This document shows positions 9,159-18,777 of a stretch of DNA of 64,000 nucleotides, in pieces (position 1 is the stretch's first letter; each line of letters begins with the position of its first letter). The notes under the pieces were generated by a model. The model saw only the letters and a program-made list of their open reading frames with translations, was not told the DNA's origin and did no database searches. The stretch covers positions 1,488,001 to 1,552,000 of the forward strand of contig CM074759.1 in the NCBI GenBank assembly GCA_037355855.1. Reading direction: 5' to 3'. The stretch comes from Pseudo-nitzschia pungens. Taxonomy: Eukaryota > Bacillariophyta > Bacillariophyceae > Bacillariales > Bacillariaceae. The position numbers were made by a program, and so were the translations under genes.

Positions 9159-10536
9159 TATATCAGTAGGGGCTACAAACGTGTTCATTTCAAATCAAGC
9201 TTCCCTGGGCCCAATACCAGTAAAGGTTGCACAGATCCCAGAACAATGTTCTGCAAAGAAATGATTTTGAGGTCTGGAAGAGAGCTTGTTGCAAACCAGC
9301 ACTGTAATTTCATTATGAAAAGAATGTAGTAGTATAGTAGTAGTATCTTCTTGTCAACATGACTCCTCATCAACCTTGCTGGTGGTAACTGAATTGACCA
9401 AGGTGCATAATTGTTCTTGCATTCCTTAGTACTTCTTTGCTACTTGAAATTTGTCCCAGGCTCCTATTGTTTGGACATGCACTTCAAAACTGATCCCTCT
9501 GTACTTTCTACAGTAGCACATATGGAAATCATTGGTACTAAATGCAGTCTTAAGAAAAATGAAAAGCAGAAACATTGACTTTTGATTTTGAGCAAAGCTC
9601 ACAACCACAAAGAATATCCCTACTAAAAAAATAATAAAATACTTGAGTTCAATGAGTGGCAGATGCTGGTTGAAGATAGTGTTTTTTAAAGCCCCATGAG
9701 CACCTCTGAAAACATATAAACCTGTCTCATGATGTTTGTATTGGAAATAGTAAGCTCAAGTCACCTTGCACAATTAGGATAATACTAATTGCATCAATCT
9801 ACACTATCTTCTGGTACCACTATTAATAGCTACTATAATAAGATTACAAAGTAGATCTGTGAAGGTTGCCATTTGTTTAAATCTAATGATGGCATTGTCA
9901 ATAAGAATGAAGGAACACTATGGCCCCCCAATTCACTTGACAGCTTCGGAATAGCCAAGGATCTGGTGTGATTAAAATCGTTTTCGGTTCCAATTTGTTG
10001 GCTTTTCATTGATTATGAAGAAGAACTTGTACCTTACCGTGCGTACATGCGAAAACAGCACGCAAGAGGTAAGGCTTACTGTACCGGTAGTAACCTTACC
10101 TCGTACTGCTTCCGTAAGACTTACGAAGTAAGCCTTTCTGCTCAGTGTACCGGTAGGTGATCTGTCTTTCGAGGACAGAGAGTTCCGAAGTAGTAGTACT
10201 AGAACGTAAGCCTTACGGTACTAAGGTTACGGTAATTAAGGTTACCCGGTAACCTTACTCGTACCGGTACCGTATCCGTCAAATGCAACCGTAGTTGCAC
10301 GCGCTACGCGCTCGTGCAACTCCTACTACATAGTATGTATACATAGGTACGTTTGTATGTACGCCTCATTTTCTAACGGACGGGATCATTTTTAATGGCT
10401 GAGAGTACAGTACTGGTTGCATACCAGACCCCCTTAACATTGCTGAAACAGTAGTTTTTTTGTCCGTATATTAACACGGAGGTGCGCAACCGTCAGTTGC
10501 ATTATTAAAGACAGGATTCATGTCTATCGAAATTTT
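9159..10536. other. Intergenic sequence between the copia element and the Crypton-like element
   Basis: AT-rich sequence with no gene I can support. The small minus-strand frames at 9185-9608 have no recognisable features. From 10060 to 10260 the DNA is dense in the short intergenic words AAGGTTAC/GTAACCTT (10090, 10223, 10238, 10249) and ACCGGT. The left end of the Crypton-like element must lie here or within the gene, since such elements lack terminal repeats that would mark it. Confidence 0.6.
10293..10321. repeat. Perfect 9-bp palindrome with GC-rich centre
   Basis: AGTTGCACG and CGTGCAACT are exact reverse complements separated by 11 bases that themselves alternate C and G. It could form a hairpin or bind a dimeric protein; it sits 216 bases upstream of the recombinase ORF. 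Confidence 0.6.
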
Positions 10537-11847
10537 ATGAAAGACGGGAACGAAATTTCTGTCGGTCGAGTCTCCAACTGCTTCACAAAATCCACTCTAT
10601 TCACCTGTTTGCTCACTATTTCACAGAACAAAATGCCAAGGCAACTGTCTATGAATCCAAGAGCCATTAGGCAAAGGGAGAGGCGCGCAAGGCTCAGGGC
10701 TGCTAGGGCAGATGCAGCACGAAACAGCGTAGCGTTCGCAGCTGCATTCCCCCTGGATGCCAACGCTCGCGCCCGGTTGGATGCTGCAGCAGCGCCCCCT
10801 CCTGCTGTTGCTGCTGGTGGTGCTGTTCCTGCTTCTCCTGCTGCTCCTGCTCGCCGTCCTCCTGCTCCGCCCCAAGAAGGAGACGAGGAGGAGGAAGAAG
10901 TTCCAGAAGAACCCCCTGAACAGGAGAATGAGGCCAATCGACCACCTCCCCCAGTTATTCCCCGGAGGGAGAACCTGGGACCACCAGATCTTCCTAATGA
11001 TGTTAACGCTCCCACTCAGTTACTGAAATATCATGCCATACTGCTTGAAATGATGAGCCACTTTACAGGGATCCTCCACCCCACCAATAGGGTATTCACG
11101 AATGATGAGCTCTCTATTGTTGAGCCGGTCCATATCTACAAGTGGATGTGTTACAGAGCGTTTGGACTGGAGGATCCGGGTCCAGAGGACAACCCTTATT
11201 ATACAAGAGCCTCTACTCTGGAGTTCTGGAAGAAAGCAATCTCCTATTTCATGCCACGCAGTTCAGCATGGGATGATTCTAAAGAGGAGGGCAATCCTAC
11301 TAAGTCCAAGAAACTTAACAATCTAATCAAAGCTGTAAAGAAGAAGGAGGCTCGGATGCTCGGAAAGGAGGGACAAGCTGATCGCGCCTTCACACTAGAT
11401 GAGTTCATCCAAATGCTGGATCTAATAGGACCGGCGCCGACTATTGTAAACTTGCGCCACCGGGCTATGATCAAGTTCCAGTTCCATCTAATTGCAAGAG
11501 GCGATGATACGTCCCACATGAAGAAGGCAAGCGTCCAGGAGAGTCTAACCTATCCAGGATACCTCACTGCGCAGATGAGGTGGTCCAAGAATGTACATGA
11601 GGAGAAGGATTGTCCCCTACAGTTGCTGATGGGCTCCATGGATCCCCGGTTCTGTGTACTCCTTGGACTCGCTGTCTACCTAGAGGTATGGCACACCCAT
11701 GGCGGCGGCCGACTTAGTCAGTGGTTGTTTGCTGAGGGGGATTCGCGGGCCCGATCAACAACAAAGAAACAAGACAAGGAGGCAGAGGTATGCAAGGTTG
11801 CCTACCAAAGAGCAACAAAAGCAGTATTAGAAGGTGGCCGGTTTTGA
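10537..11847 (+). CDS. Crypton-like recombinase, N-terminal part up to in-frame UGA
   Basis: 436 codons from ATG 10537; a second ATG at 10633 (MPRQLSMNPRA) is an alternative start. Residues 35-75 are Arg/Ala-rich, followed by a Pro-rich and a Glu-rich stretch. From about residue 150 the sequence is helical and resembles the core-binding part of Crypton recombinases. The first catalytic Arg is probably R321 in IARGDD. The frame ends in UGA just before the second catalytic box, so this part alone would lack the HxxR and Tyr residues and could not recombine DNA. It may bind DNA or be a dead product, unless the UGA is read through. Confidence 0.75.
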   Translation: MKDGNEISVGRVSNCFTKSTLFTCLLTISQNKMPRQLSMNPRAIRQRERRARLRAARADAARNSVAFAAAFPLDANARARLDAAAAPPPAVAAGGAVPASPAAPARRPPAPPQEGDEEEEEVPEEPPEQENEANRPPPPVIPRRENLGPPDLPNDVNAPTQLLKYHAILLEMMSHFTGILHPTNRVFTNDELSIVEPVHIYKWMCYRAFGLEDPGPEDNPYYTRASTLEFWKKAISYFMPRSSAWDDSKEEGNPTKSKKLNNLIKAVKKKEARMLGKEGQADRAFTLDEFIQMLDLIGPAPTIVNLRHRAMIKFQFHLIARGDDTSHMKKASVQESLTYPGYLTAQMRWSKNVHEEKDCPLQLLMGSMDPRFCVLLGLAVYLEVWHTHGGGRLSQWLFAEGDSRARSTTKKQDKEAEVCKVAYQRATKAVLEGGRF

Positions 11848-11901
11848 TTCGCTGGAGACAAGCAACTAGGGACGCACTCTGTTAAGAAGTGGGGAACTAC
11901 C

Positions 11902-12918
11902 ATGTTGTGTCGATGTGGTGCTGCGAAGGATGATGTCAACTACAGGGCCCGGTGGAAGACTAGTAAGGCAATGCAAGACAAGTACTTGGAAATTCAGTTA
12001 GATTGGCCGGATATTAATGCCGGTAGCTGGCTTTGCCACAGAGGGATCTGTTTCTACAAGGAGAAGGACAACAGTAATGTTACAGACGAGTGGCTTGCTG
12101 CGTCTGTAACACCGGCAATCCGTGGAGCGATGGGGGATCGCGTTGCTGTCATACTTGCAAAGCCTCTGCTTTGGGCTTGCTATGACGCTACTGCTGCAGA
12201 CTTAGTTCCCCCTGACTTGAGACAGCTGATTGTTAACAGATACTCCATACTACTAAACAGAGGAACAGAGACAGAAGCATACAACCCGATCAAGCAGATT
12301 CGAATCATTCCTTCGAACCACGATGGTGTTGTCCACATGGATGAGATCCCTGATGATGATACAGAGGACAGGGAGGGAGGGTTTGGAAGAGGTGGACAGG
12401 AGTGGAGGAATGCGCTGTATGCAAAGAGTTGTACTACTCAAACTAATGTGGTAGAGATCAAGAACCATCAGCTCCCGGAGCTCACAGAGATAAAGCGGCA
12501 GTTGCGAACGCTGACTGCAATGGTTCGTGGATTGTCATATGCTCCTGCTAGGAGAGCTGCTGGAGGAGGAGGAGCAAGACGCGCTGTACCACAAGGTGTT
12601 CCAGAACCTGGAAAGCCTGCAACACTGTATCCACATCCCCGAACTATCGAAGCAATGTGGGATGAGTATCAGAATGGCATCGGTGGTCGGAAGCCAGCAA
12701 GGGACTTCACTAGAAGGGAGAGAGGGAGCTGTAAATTTAAGTACGCCCGAAGGAAGCTGATATGGGATACTATAGAGCGCTTGCTGGATAGAGGGAACGA
12801 TTTGAGTACAGCGTGCAACAAGATCAAACGCATCCATGGTGACGTGTCGATGACACGCCTTAGCGATTTGATCCGAAGGGACAACCAAAGCGCTCGACCG
12901 AATCCACTTCTCCGATAA
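11902..12918 (+). CDS. Crypton-like recombinase, C-terminal part with GCR1_C-like domain
   Basis: Same phase as the preceding frame; sense codons start at 11848 right after the UGA. The catalytic box is GTHSVKKW, where the usual His-x-x-Arg carries Lys instead of Arg. RARWK and then KYLEI follow, the latter holding the likely nucleophilic Tyr. An acidic linker comes next. The last 80 residues (TIEAMWDEY ... FKYARRKLIWDTIERLL) fit the GCR1_C DNA-binding domain of Cryptons. The protein ends at 12918. The Arg-to-Lys change and the upstream stop suggest reduced or lost activity, but the coding sequence is otherwise undamaged. Confidence 0.75.
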   Translation: MLCRCGAAKDDVNYRARWKTSKAMQDKYLEIQLDWPDINAGSWLCHRGICFYKEKDNSNVTDEWLAASVTPAIRGAMGDRVAVILAKPLLWACYDATAADLVPPDLRQLIVNRYSILLNRGTETEAYNPIKQIRIIPSNHDGVVHMDEIPDDDTEDREGGFGRGGQEWRNALYAKSCTTQTNVVEIKNHQLPELTEIKRQLRTLTAMVRGLSYAPARRAAGGGGARRAVPQGVPEPGKPATLYPHPRTIEAMWDEYQNGIGGRKPARDFTRRERGSCKFKYARRKLIWDTIERLLDRGNDLSTACNKIKRIHGDVSMTRLSDLIRRDNQSARPNPLLR

Positions 12919-14252
12919 TTTTTTTGCTGCTGATTGTTGTTTGTTGGATAGGGGAAGTGCCCCTGTTGTTGCTGCTAAAGCATGTTTTCAAAGTTCAAGT
13001 TTATTGTTGTTACCCTTGTCGGTCTGTGGATCTGCTCTTCAGATTGGCCGACGAGATGTCAAGTAAAATCAGATAACATTTAAAGAAAAAATCGATGTCA
13101 ATTTTTATCACGTGATTTTACACGGTGTTCTGAGTTTTTGACTTGGAAATATTTTTGTGATTTGTTCTAACGGTCTCAGGCATCGCTGACAATCATCTGA
13201 GTGAGAGAATGTAACCAAATGAGCTTTGAGCGCGCCGAATGAGCCCCTGTAGGATTTCTACATGTTTTCTGGTACTCATTCTTTTAGTTGCATATAGTTA
13301 TCATACCATCACCGTAATTTACGGTATGTTTCATTTTTTTGTACATCTTACTTCATCTGATCTGATCTGATCTGATCTTTTTGTCAACCCGGGGCACTGC
13401 CCACTCGGTAAGTTACGAGTAACCTTAAATCTGTATCTGTATGAGTATGGTGCTGTAATGTTGCATTGCGCTACAACGTACAGTGTACAGTAAGATACGG
13501 TAAGTTACTGCGTGTAGGTAGTAGGTATGATAGTCACAGGCACTACATAGTAATTAGGTACTCGTACTTGTAGTCGTACTCGTAGCGAAACGTGCTATCT
13601 CATAGCTCGTAGATGTTCCTGAGGGAATTTTAATTTTCAATTTTGATAGAGTGTCATCTGTCATCCGTACCGGTACGTACGGTACTGGGTACCCGTGGTT
13701 GCAAGCACTTCCGTAATTGGGTAGAGCAGATACCGGTACGTGCCCTGCCACCACTAATTGTCGTACCGGTTTTTTTTTAGTGCGCAGTGCGTTACAAGCA
13801 GGGGTCAGTGACCCAGTGCGTTACAAGACCCTGAAAGGATGTATGAATGAATCAAATCAATCGGGTAAGGTTAGCGATCATACAGCAATGAATGAGGCTC
13901 TACCGGTACAGTAAAAAAGTAAGGTTACGAGTACAATACTTCTTTCTTGTACGCAGAAACGATACCTTACCAGTTAGGCGGTCGTATGAATGCTGTACAA
14001 GAAACCCTTTACCGTAATCTTACGGTAATCTTAGTGTTTCTGCATTCATCGCAGGAGGTGTCCAAAACTACTTTACATCGGAAACTGGTACCAAACCGCC
14101 TCTCGAAAGAGTTTGTCACGATAAAGGTTCACTCAGTGGCAAGGAAACCTCAACTGCAAAAACCTCGATCCATTCGGATTCCATCATACGCAGTTACTGG
14201 TTCCGTAAATTGATCACATCGCAATCAGTAATTGCTCATCAAGGAAGGGAAA
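12919..14252. other. Intergenic sequence
   Basis: No gene supported. Contains a TGATC microsatellite (13356-13378), two copies of CAGTGCGTTACAAG near 13785 and 13813 flanking a GGTCAGTGACC palindrome, and many ACCGGT and AAGGTTAC words (13419, 13921). Confidence 0.6.
13356..13378. repeat. Pentanucleotide microsatellite (TGATC)n
   Basis: Between four and five perfect units of the pentanucleotide. Confidence 0.85.
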
Positions 14253-15257
14253 ATGGGACGAAAGAAGAGAGCCAACGCACAACAGGCTAGTCAAAACAAT
14301 GAAAAAAAGGCGCGAACGAGTAACGAAACGGGGGAAAGCTATCTCGTGAAAAAATATCGCCCGACCAAGATTTATTCGTCGATGGAGGCCTTCGTCAAGT
14401 ATACTAAGTCACATCGCATGCTTGACGCCTCATACGTGCGTTGGAAAACGGGAGTAACCCCCGAGAAACCGTTCGTATTCTCTACAAGAGTTGGAGGTGT
14501 TGATTTGGGTTGGGGAAGGGGGAAAACAAGAGAAGCCGCAATGGACTGTGCTTGTCGGGCGGCGTTTGCGCTAGTCGCTGCTCATGGCTACAACAACTTT
14601 CCACTCGACGAAGATTGTTTGATGGATGCCCCCAGAGATCCTCCTCCACCGCCACCTCCACCACCGGTCAATCCTCCGGGAATCCCACCCCTGCCTCCGG
14701 GACTTCCACCCGTGATGGGTCATCATGGCATGCCACCACACCATTTGCCTCCGCTTCCAAATGGAATGCCGCCACTTCCGCATGGTTTACCTCCTAGTCT
14801 TCCTCCGGGACTGCCACCACCACCCCAAGGAAATCATCCCGCGTTGCCATCTGCTGACCTCATACCTCAAGCCCAAATGGTTTCGAACGTTGCTCCCGCA
14901 GCATCGAGTCTGTCGTCCACACTAGGGAAACAATATCGCCGGTGTAGAAGTCCTCTTCCGCAACACAACTACCCCTAGGGGGTGGAATCGGCGCGCCGAG
15001 TTCCGACCCCAAGATATCTACTGTGTCGATGTCCCTGAACAATATAAGCAGCACCAATCAAGGTTCGTCAGGCTGATGTTAACAGCGCAAAAAAGGTCGA
15101 AAAGGGAAAGAAGAAACTGAAGGGTGGATTGACATTAGTATACGCTGCGGATGGAGAGGGCGTTGATGAAATCTCCATGGAAGAAACACGTGCACTTTTG
15201 CCTCGCTATCTCAAACTTTTATCACGAGCATCTTCCATCCGGAATATGTCCACGTAG
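14253..15257 (+). CDS. dsRNA-binding-domain protein with proline-rich tail (spliced)
   Basis: The first exon starts at ATG 14253 (MGRKKRANAQQ, a basic N-terminus). Residues about 40-110 resemble a double-stranded RNA-binding domain: a conserved Gly/Trp turn (LGWGRGKT) and a helix AAMDCACRAAFALVAAHGY at its end. A long Pro/His/Met-rich region follows (PPLPPGLPP repeats). The uninterrupted frame stops at 14978, but a clearly coding segment follows at about 15072-15257 (KKVEKGKKKLKGG, then GVDEISMEETRALLPRY) ending in TAG, so one or two small introns probably connect them. A possible acceptor is at 14947 and a possible 49-nt intron spans 15023-15071. Likely an RNA-processing or RNA-binding nuclear protein; the precise function is not recognised. 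Confidence 0.6.
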
Positions 15258-16154
15258 CCATTACTCAGTGAGTGAGGAACATGTGACACGCTAGCTAAGT
15301 TGGGTGCTGCAGAAAACAAGTACTGCCAAGGTATGTACTAAACTTCGTTTTAAGCATCAATCTTGATGAAGGGAACAATCAGCGAAGGGAACGAAACTTT
15401 TAGGGTAGATTTGTCAAGCGACGGCAAGTAGCCAGGGATTGAAAAAGGTGCGGTGAGAAAGGATACTGCACTCCATTTACATTAAACATACATATTCGAG
15501 ACTTGTTGTTGTCGTTGTTGTTATTGTTGAAACTACTAACTGTCAACTGATACTAATGCGTGCGTGTGTACCCCACACACGTACTCCTCCTCCTGGTGAG
15601 ACAACGTATCTTCGAACTAGAGAATTCGGCACTTGTGCATCTTAAATTGGTTTCTTCGGTGCACAATCACAATACAGTAAACACAAACAGTAAGTCAATC
15701 ATCTAATTTTACGTACGTACACTTGAAATGAAACAAATACGTTTCTACTTCTTCACTGAAATCATGTCGTCGAGTATTAAAAGTACGGTACGTTCATCAG
15801 CTTGAGTCAACTTTCATTCTATGAAACAGTTGCTCGGAGTTAATGAATATTTCTTTGACGATGACGTGAAGCGACCTGGTTCATTTCGACGACATGACAC
15901 TATTGAAGCCGTTGAATTGGAGGGGTGTGTTGCAAGAACGGTTGACCTTCCTTCACTTTCTATCAAAATGAAGAGTACAAAAAATGATGATAGATTAACA
16001 TTAGATAAAGTAAACACCCTTTGTACTCACAAGTGGGTCTTCACAAAATATAGTATCTAACAAGTTCAACTCAACTAGAGTCTTTACAATTTGCTTGTTG
16101 GCTCCTGTTGCTTCCGCCTCTTTGCTGCATTATATTGCTCAATTACAAGCTGAA
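15258..16154. other. Intergenic sequence
   Basis: No supported gene. A 79-codon frame at 15821-16060 (+) and its antisense partner have no recognisable domain. Short GT-rich and TTG repeats occur near 15500-15560. Confidence 0.5.
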
Positions 16155-17405
16155 CTACATCTGCATGTTTTGCATCATTGCTTGCATCATGGCAGGATTT
16201 ATGCCTCCCATACCTCCAGCTCCTCCCATCGAGCCCATCATGTTTTCCAGCATGTTCATCATGCTGGGAGGGGGTTGAATGTTGAAATAGATCTTGCCGA
16301 TTTTCGAGGTATAGGACTGAACGATTTGGACTTTGTAAAATTTATCTAGTTCCCTCTTGAAAGAACGGAGCAGCCACGAGAAAAGAGGTCCAGTTCTAGG
16401 GTCCTTCTCACAAATGCGAATGAGCATGCAGCAAAAGATGATGTGGGATGGAGCCTTTCCGTCGTCTTTGCTTACATACGAAGTGGTCAGAGATTCGGCA
16501 TCCCGGTCCTCGACCTGTTCCAAAAAGGCACGACAGAGGCTGGACGCATCTCTCAGATTCTCAATCGCGCAGAAGCACAATACAGCACGCGTCAAGAGAG
16601 CATCACAGTCTGCTGGAGGACAGGTGTGTCCTAGCTTGGTTTCAGCGGCCGTGGGTTTTGGAAGGGTCTTGAGCCACTCAACAATGGCCAAGGGTTCCTC
16701 TGCCAGCGCCATGTGGGTTACCGCGTCAGTCTTGAGTTCCATAACTTCATTATCTTCTTCGTCAACGTTTTCGTCGGCACCCTCGGCAACAAGCTGCTGG
16801 GACAATTTCCACGACTGCTGCGCCAAGAGTTTCTGGAGATCCAAATTTCCGTATCGAGTCTTTCCCAATTCGGAACTCCATTGGACGCATTTGCGAAGCC
16901 AGTCACGCTCCAGTCGATTCAAACGAATTGCTTCAGGTCCGGTCTTTCCATCCATGGCCTTTTCTTGAGCAGTGTGCAGGGTCTTCAACTTTTCCAACAA
17001 TTCGGGAGTCTCCGGCGTGTGTGTTTCGCGCAAGACACTTGCCAAGAGGGAAGTGAGCTGCGAGGCCACAGAGACTCGGCCCTGCTCTAGAATGGTCAAA
17101 CTCGCACTGCAGGCCAATTCGATTGCCTCGGCATAGCTCCCAGAGTGGACCTTCTTACGGATTTGAGACTGAGCCAATTGCAAGGCTTCGTAAGCGGTTG
17201 CTTCCTCGGCAAGTTTCTCGGGATCCTCCAAGAGCTTTTGCAGCTGTGCGGAAACCGGATCGAGGGCATCGCTTCCCGCTGCAGCGGCCTCTTCTTGTTG
17301 CTTCTTGCGAGCTAGGAGTTGTTTGCGACGACGGGCGGCAGCGGCACTCATTTTTGACTTTGACTTCGTTAGAGTTTTCTTTGTAAACCTCTTTTGATCT
17401 TTCAT
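16155..17405 (-). CDS. GET4: GET4/TRC35-like protein
   Basis: About 416 residues from ATG 17405; a second ATG at 17351 (MSAAAARRRKQ) is an equally good start. The family acts in the cytosolic GET/TRC pathway, bridging the chaperone that hands tail-anchored membrane proteins to the GET3 ATPase. Support: an all-helical solenoid sequence (SYAEAIELACSASLTILEQG, then alternating helices) and the C-terminal block FYKVQIVQSYTSKIGKIYF that resembles the end of GET4. The N-terminus is basic and the last 30 residues are Met/Gly-rich (MMGSMGGAGGMGG), unlike a membrane anchor and unusual for the family. Single exon. The assignment rests on overall pattern, not on catalytic residues. Confidence 0.65.
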   Translation of the reverse strand: MKDQKRFTKKTLTKSKSKMSAAAARRRKQLLARKKQQEEAAAAGSDALDPVSAQLQKLLEDPEKLAEEATAYEALQLAQSQIRKKVHSGSYAEAIELACSASLTILEQGRVSVASQLTSLLASVLRETHTPETPELLEKLKTLHTAQEKAMDGKTGPEAIRLNRLERDWLRKCVQWSSELGKTRYGNLDLQKLLAQQSWKLSQQLVAEGADENVDEEDNEVMELKTDAVTHMALAEEPLAIVEWLKTLPKPTAAETKLGHTCPPADCDALLTRAVLCFCAIENLRDASSLCRAFLEQVEDRDAESLTTSYVSKDDGKAPSHIIFCCMLIRICEKDPRTGPLFSWLLRSFKRELDKFYKVQIVQSYTSKIGKIYFNIQPPPSMMNMLENMMGSMGGAGGMGGINPAMMQAMMQNMQM

Positions 17406-18777
17406 CGGCGGTTCCAAGCCTTTTGATTGATGAGAAGGACGAGTACGATAGTCACCTACGTTAGTAATTTACTTCTGGTTTCTAGCCGCTTCAGCAGGAT
17501 TCCGAGGGACATTCATTTCTGGCCGCATTTTCCAGACACTACATTCTCGCCTGTCATGCAACGGTGAGAGTGGGTTGTCATTTTTGTTGTTGTCTGTTGT
17601 TTCACGCGCTTATTTTAATTTAACACGTGGTTAACTCTGGTTAAGTTACCCCAGGAAAATTGTTCGCGCATGTTGAGAGAAAATGCTAGTTTTTCGTTAA
17701 ATTTCTGAGGAATTTGAAAAAATACTATAAAATATATGCGAGGTACGGTTAACCTTACGAAGTACAGTATTAATTTAAAATATTCATTATTTTTTATCCA
17801 CCCCAAACTGGCTTAATGTTTGCCCCTCGGCAATACAGAGAAAACAGCAGCACAAGCAACAACACCAGTACGTAGTAGTAGCATACGAGATACTGGCACA
17901 GTGAGTCCTAAGGAGGTACTCTTTGGAAGCTATTGCATGCACTGAGATACTACATGATACTCCCGGCGTGGAGGTAGAAGAGGATTGGTTGATTCGGAGG
18001 GCAGCATGATACTAGGTGTCTTTATTTGATTGAAAGCAAAAAAGAACAATCAAGAAAAGAAGTGAGCTGAACCGAGCTCTGTATCCTTACAGCAACTCAC
18101 TACACCACATTGTTGTGACACAGCAGCGCTCCTGGTGTTACTATCTATTGAATCGTATTCTCAGGATTCTCGATTACCGGGTTATTCATTCGCTCACTTG
18201 AGATAAGGATACAAGTTCCTCTCACCAAGAATGAATGAATGAATCCATTTACTAGTAAGGTTACCTTGTAGTTTTTCGAGTCGATTCTCTCATCAATCAA
18301 TTTCCATCCCAGAATTTTCTTTTCCTTTCCCAATCGTTGTGCGCGACTGGATCCTTTTTGAGTCACGCTAATGCGCAAAATTCAAAAAAACCATTTCAAA
18401 CGGTCTTCGCGCCGATGATACGCTCTAATTGAACGTGTCGCGGAGTAAGCCTCGTGCTCATGTACGAGCATACAACGCTTTTTGTGTGGAATGAATTTGA
18501 TCACGACGAGATGCACAATTCTCTGTTTTGATGGTTGGAGGGAGAAAGAAAGATCAAGCCTAATACTTTTTGATTCAGACCCGAGCGGCAACAATGGGCG
18601 TCACGGTACCCTGCGAAACTTTTGATGTGAAAAGTTGAAAGCAACAGATACGAGGAGAAAGGAAGAATTTTTTCCGACGACTCCTTCAGTTCAAATCAAT
18701 CCGACGAGAAAACAGTCTTGTTGGTTTGACTGCAGAACTCCAGGCTATTTTCTGGTTGTCGAAGCCAACTTTTCTCG
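17406..18777. other. Intergenic region between divergent GET4-like and kinesin genes
   Basis: No gene supported. Rich in A/T, with AAGGTTAC at 18257. It must hold both promoters, since the flanking genes are transcribed away from each other. Confidence 0.6.

Larger units (their letters stand above)
10537..12918 (+). mobile_element. Crypton-like tyrosine-recombinase element (coding part)
   Basis: Two consecutive frames, 10537-11847 and 11902-12918, are in the same phase with only a UGA (11845-11847) and 18 sense codons between them. Together they encode one protein with an N-terminal Arg-rich and Pro-rich region, a tyrosine-recombinase domain and a C-terminal GCR1_C-like DNA-binding domain. 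That combination is the known architecture of Crypton elements, a stramenopile branch of which is established. No terminal inverted repeats or LTRs are seen, which fits Cryptons. The exact element ends are not determined. Confidence 0.75.

Noticed and set aside
15821..16060. 79-codon frame downstream of the dsRNA-binding gene
   Set aside because: No recognisable domain, and an antisense frame of similar length is equally open.
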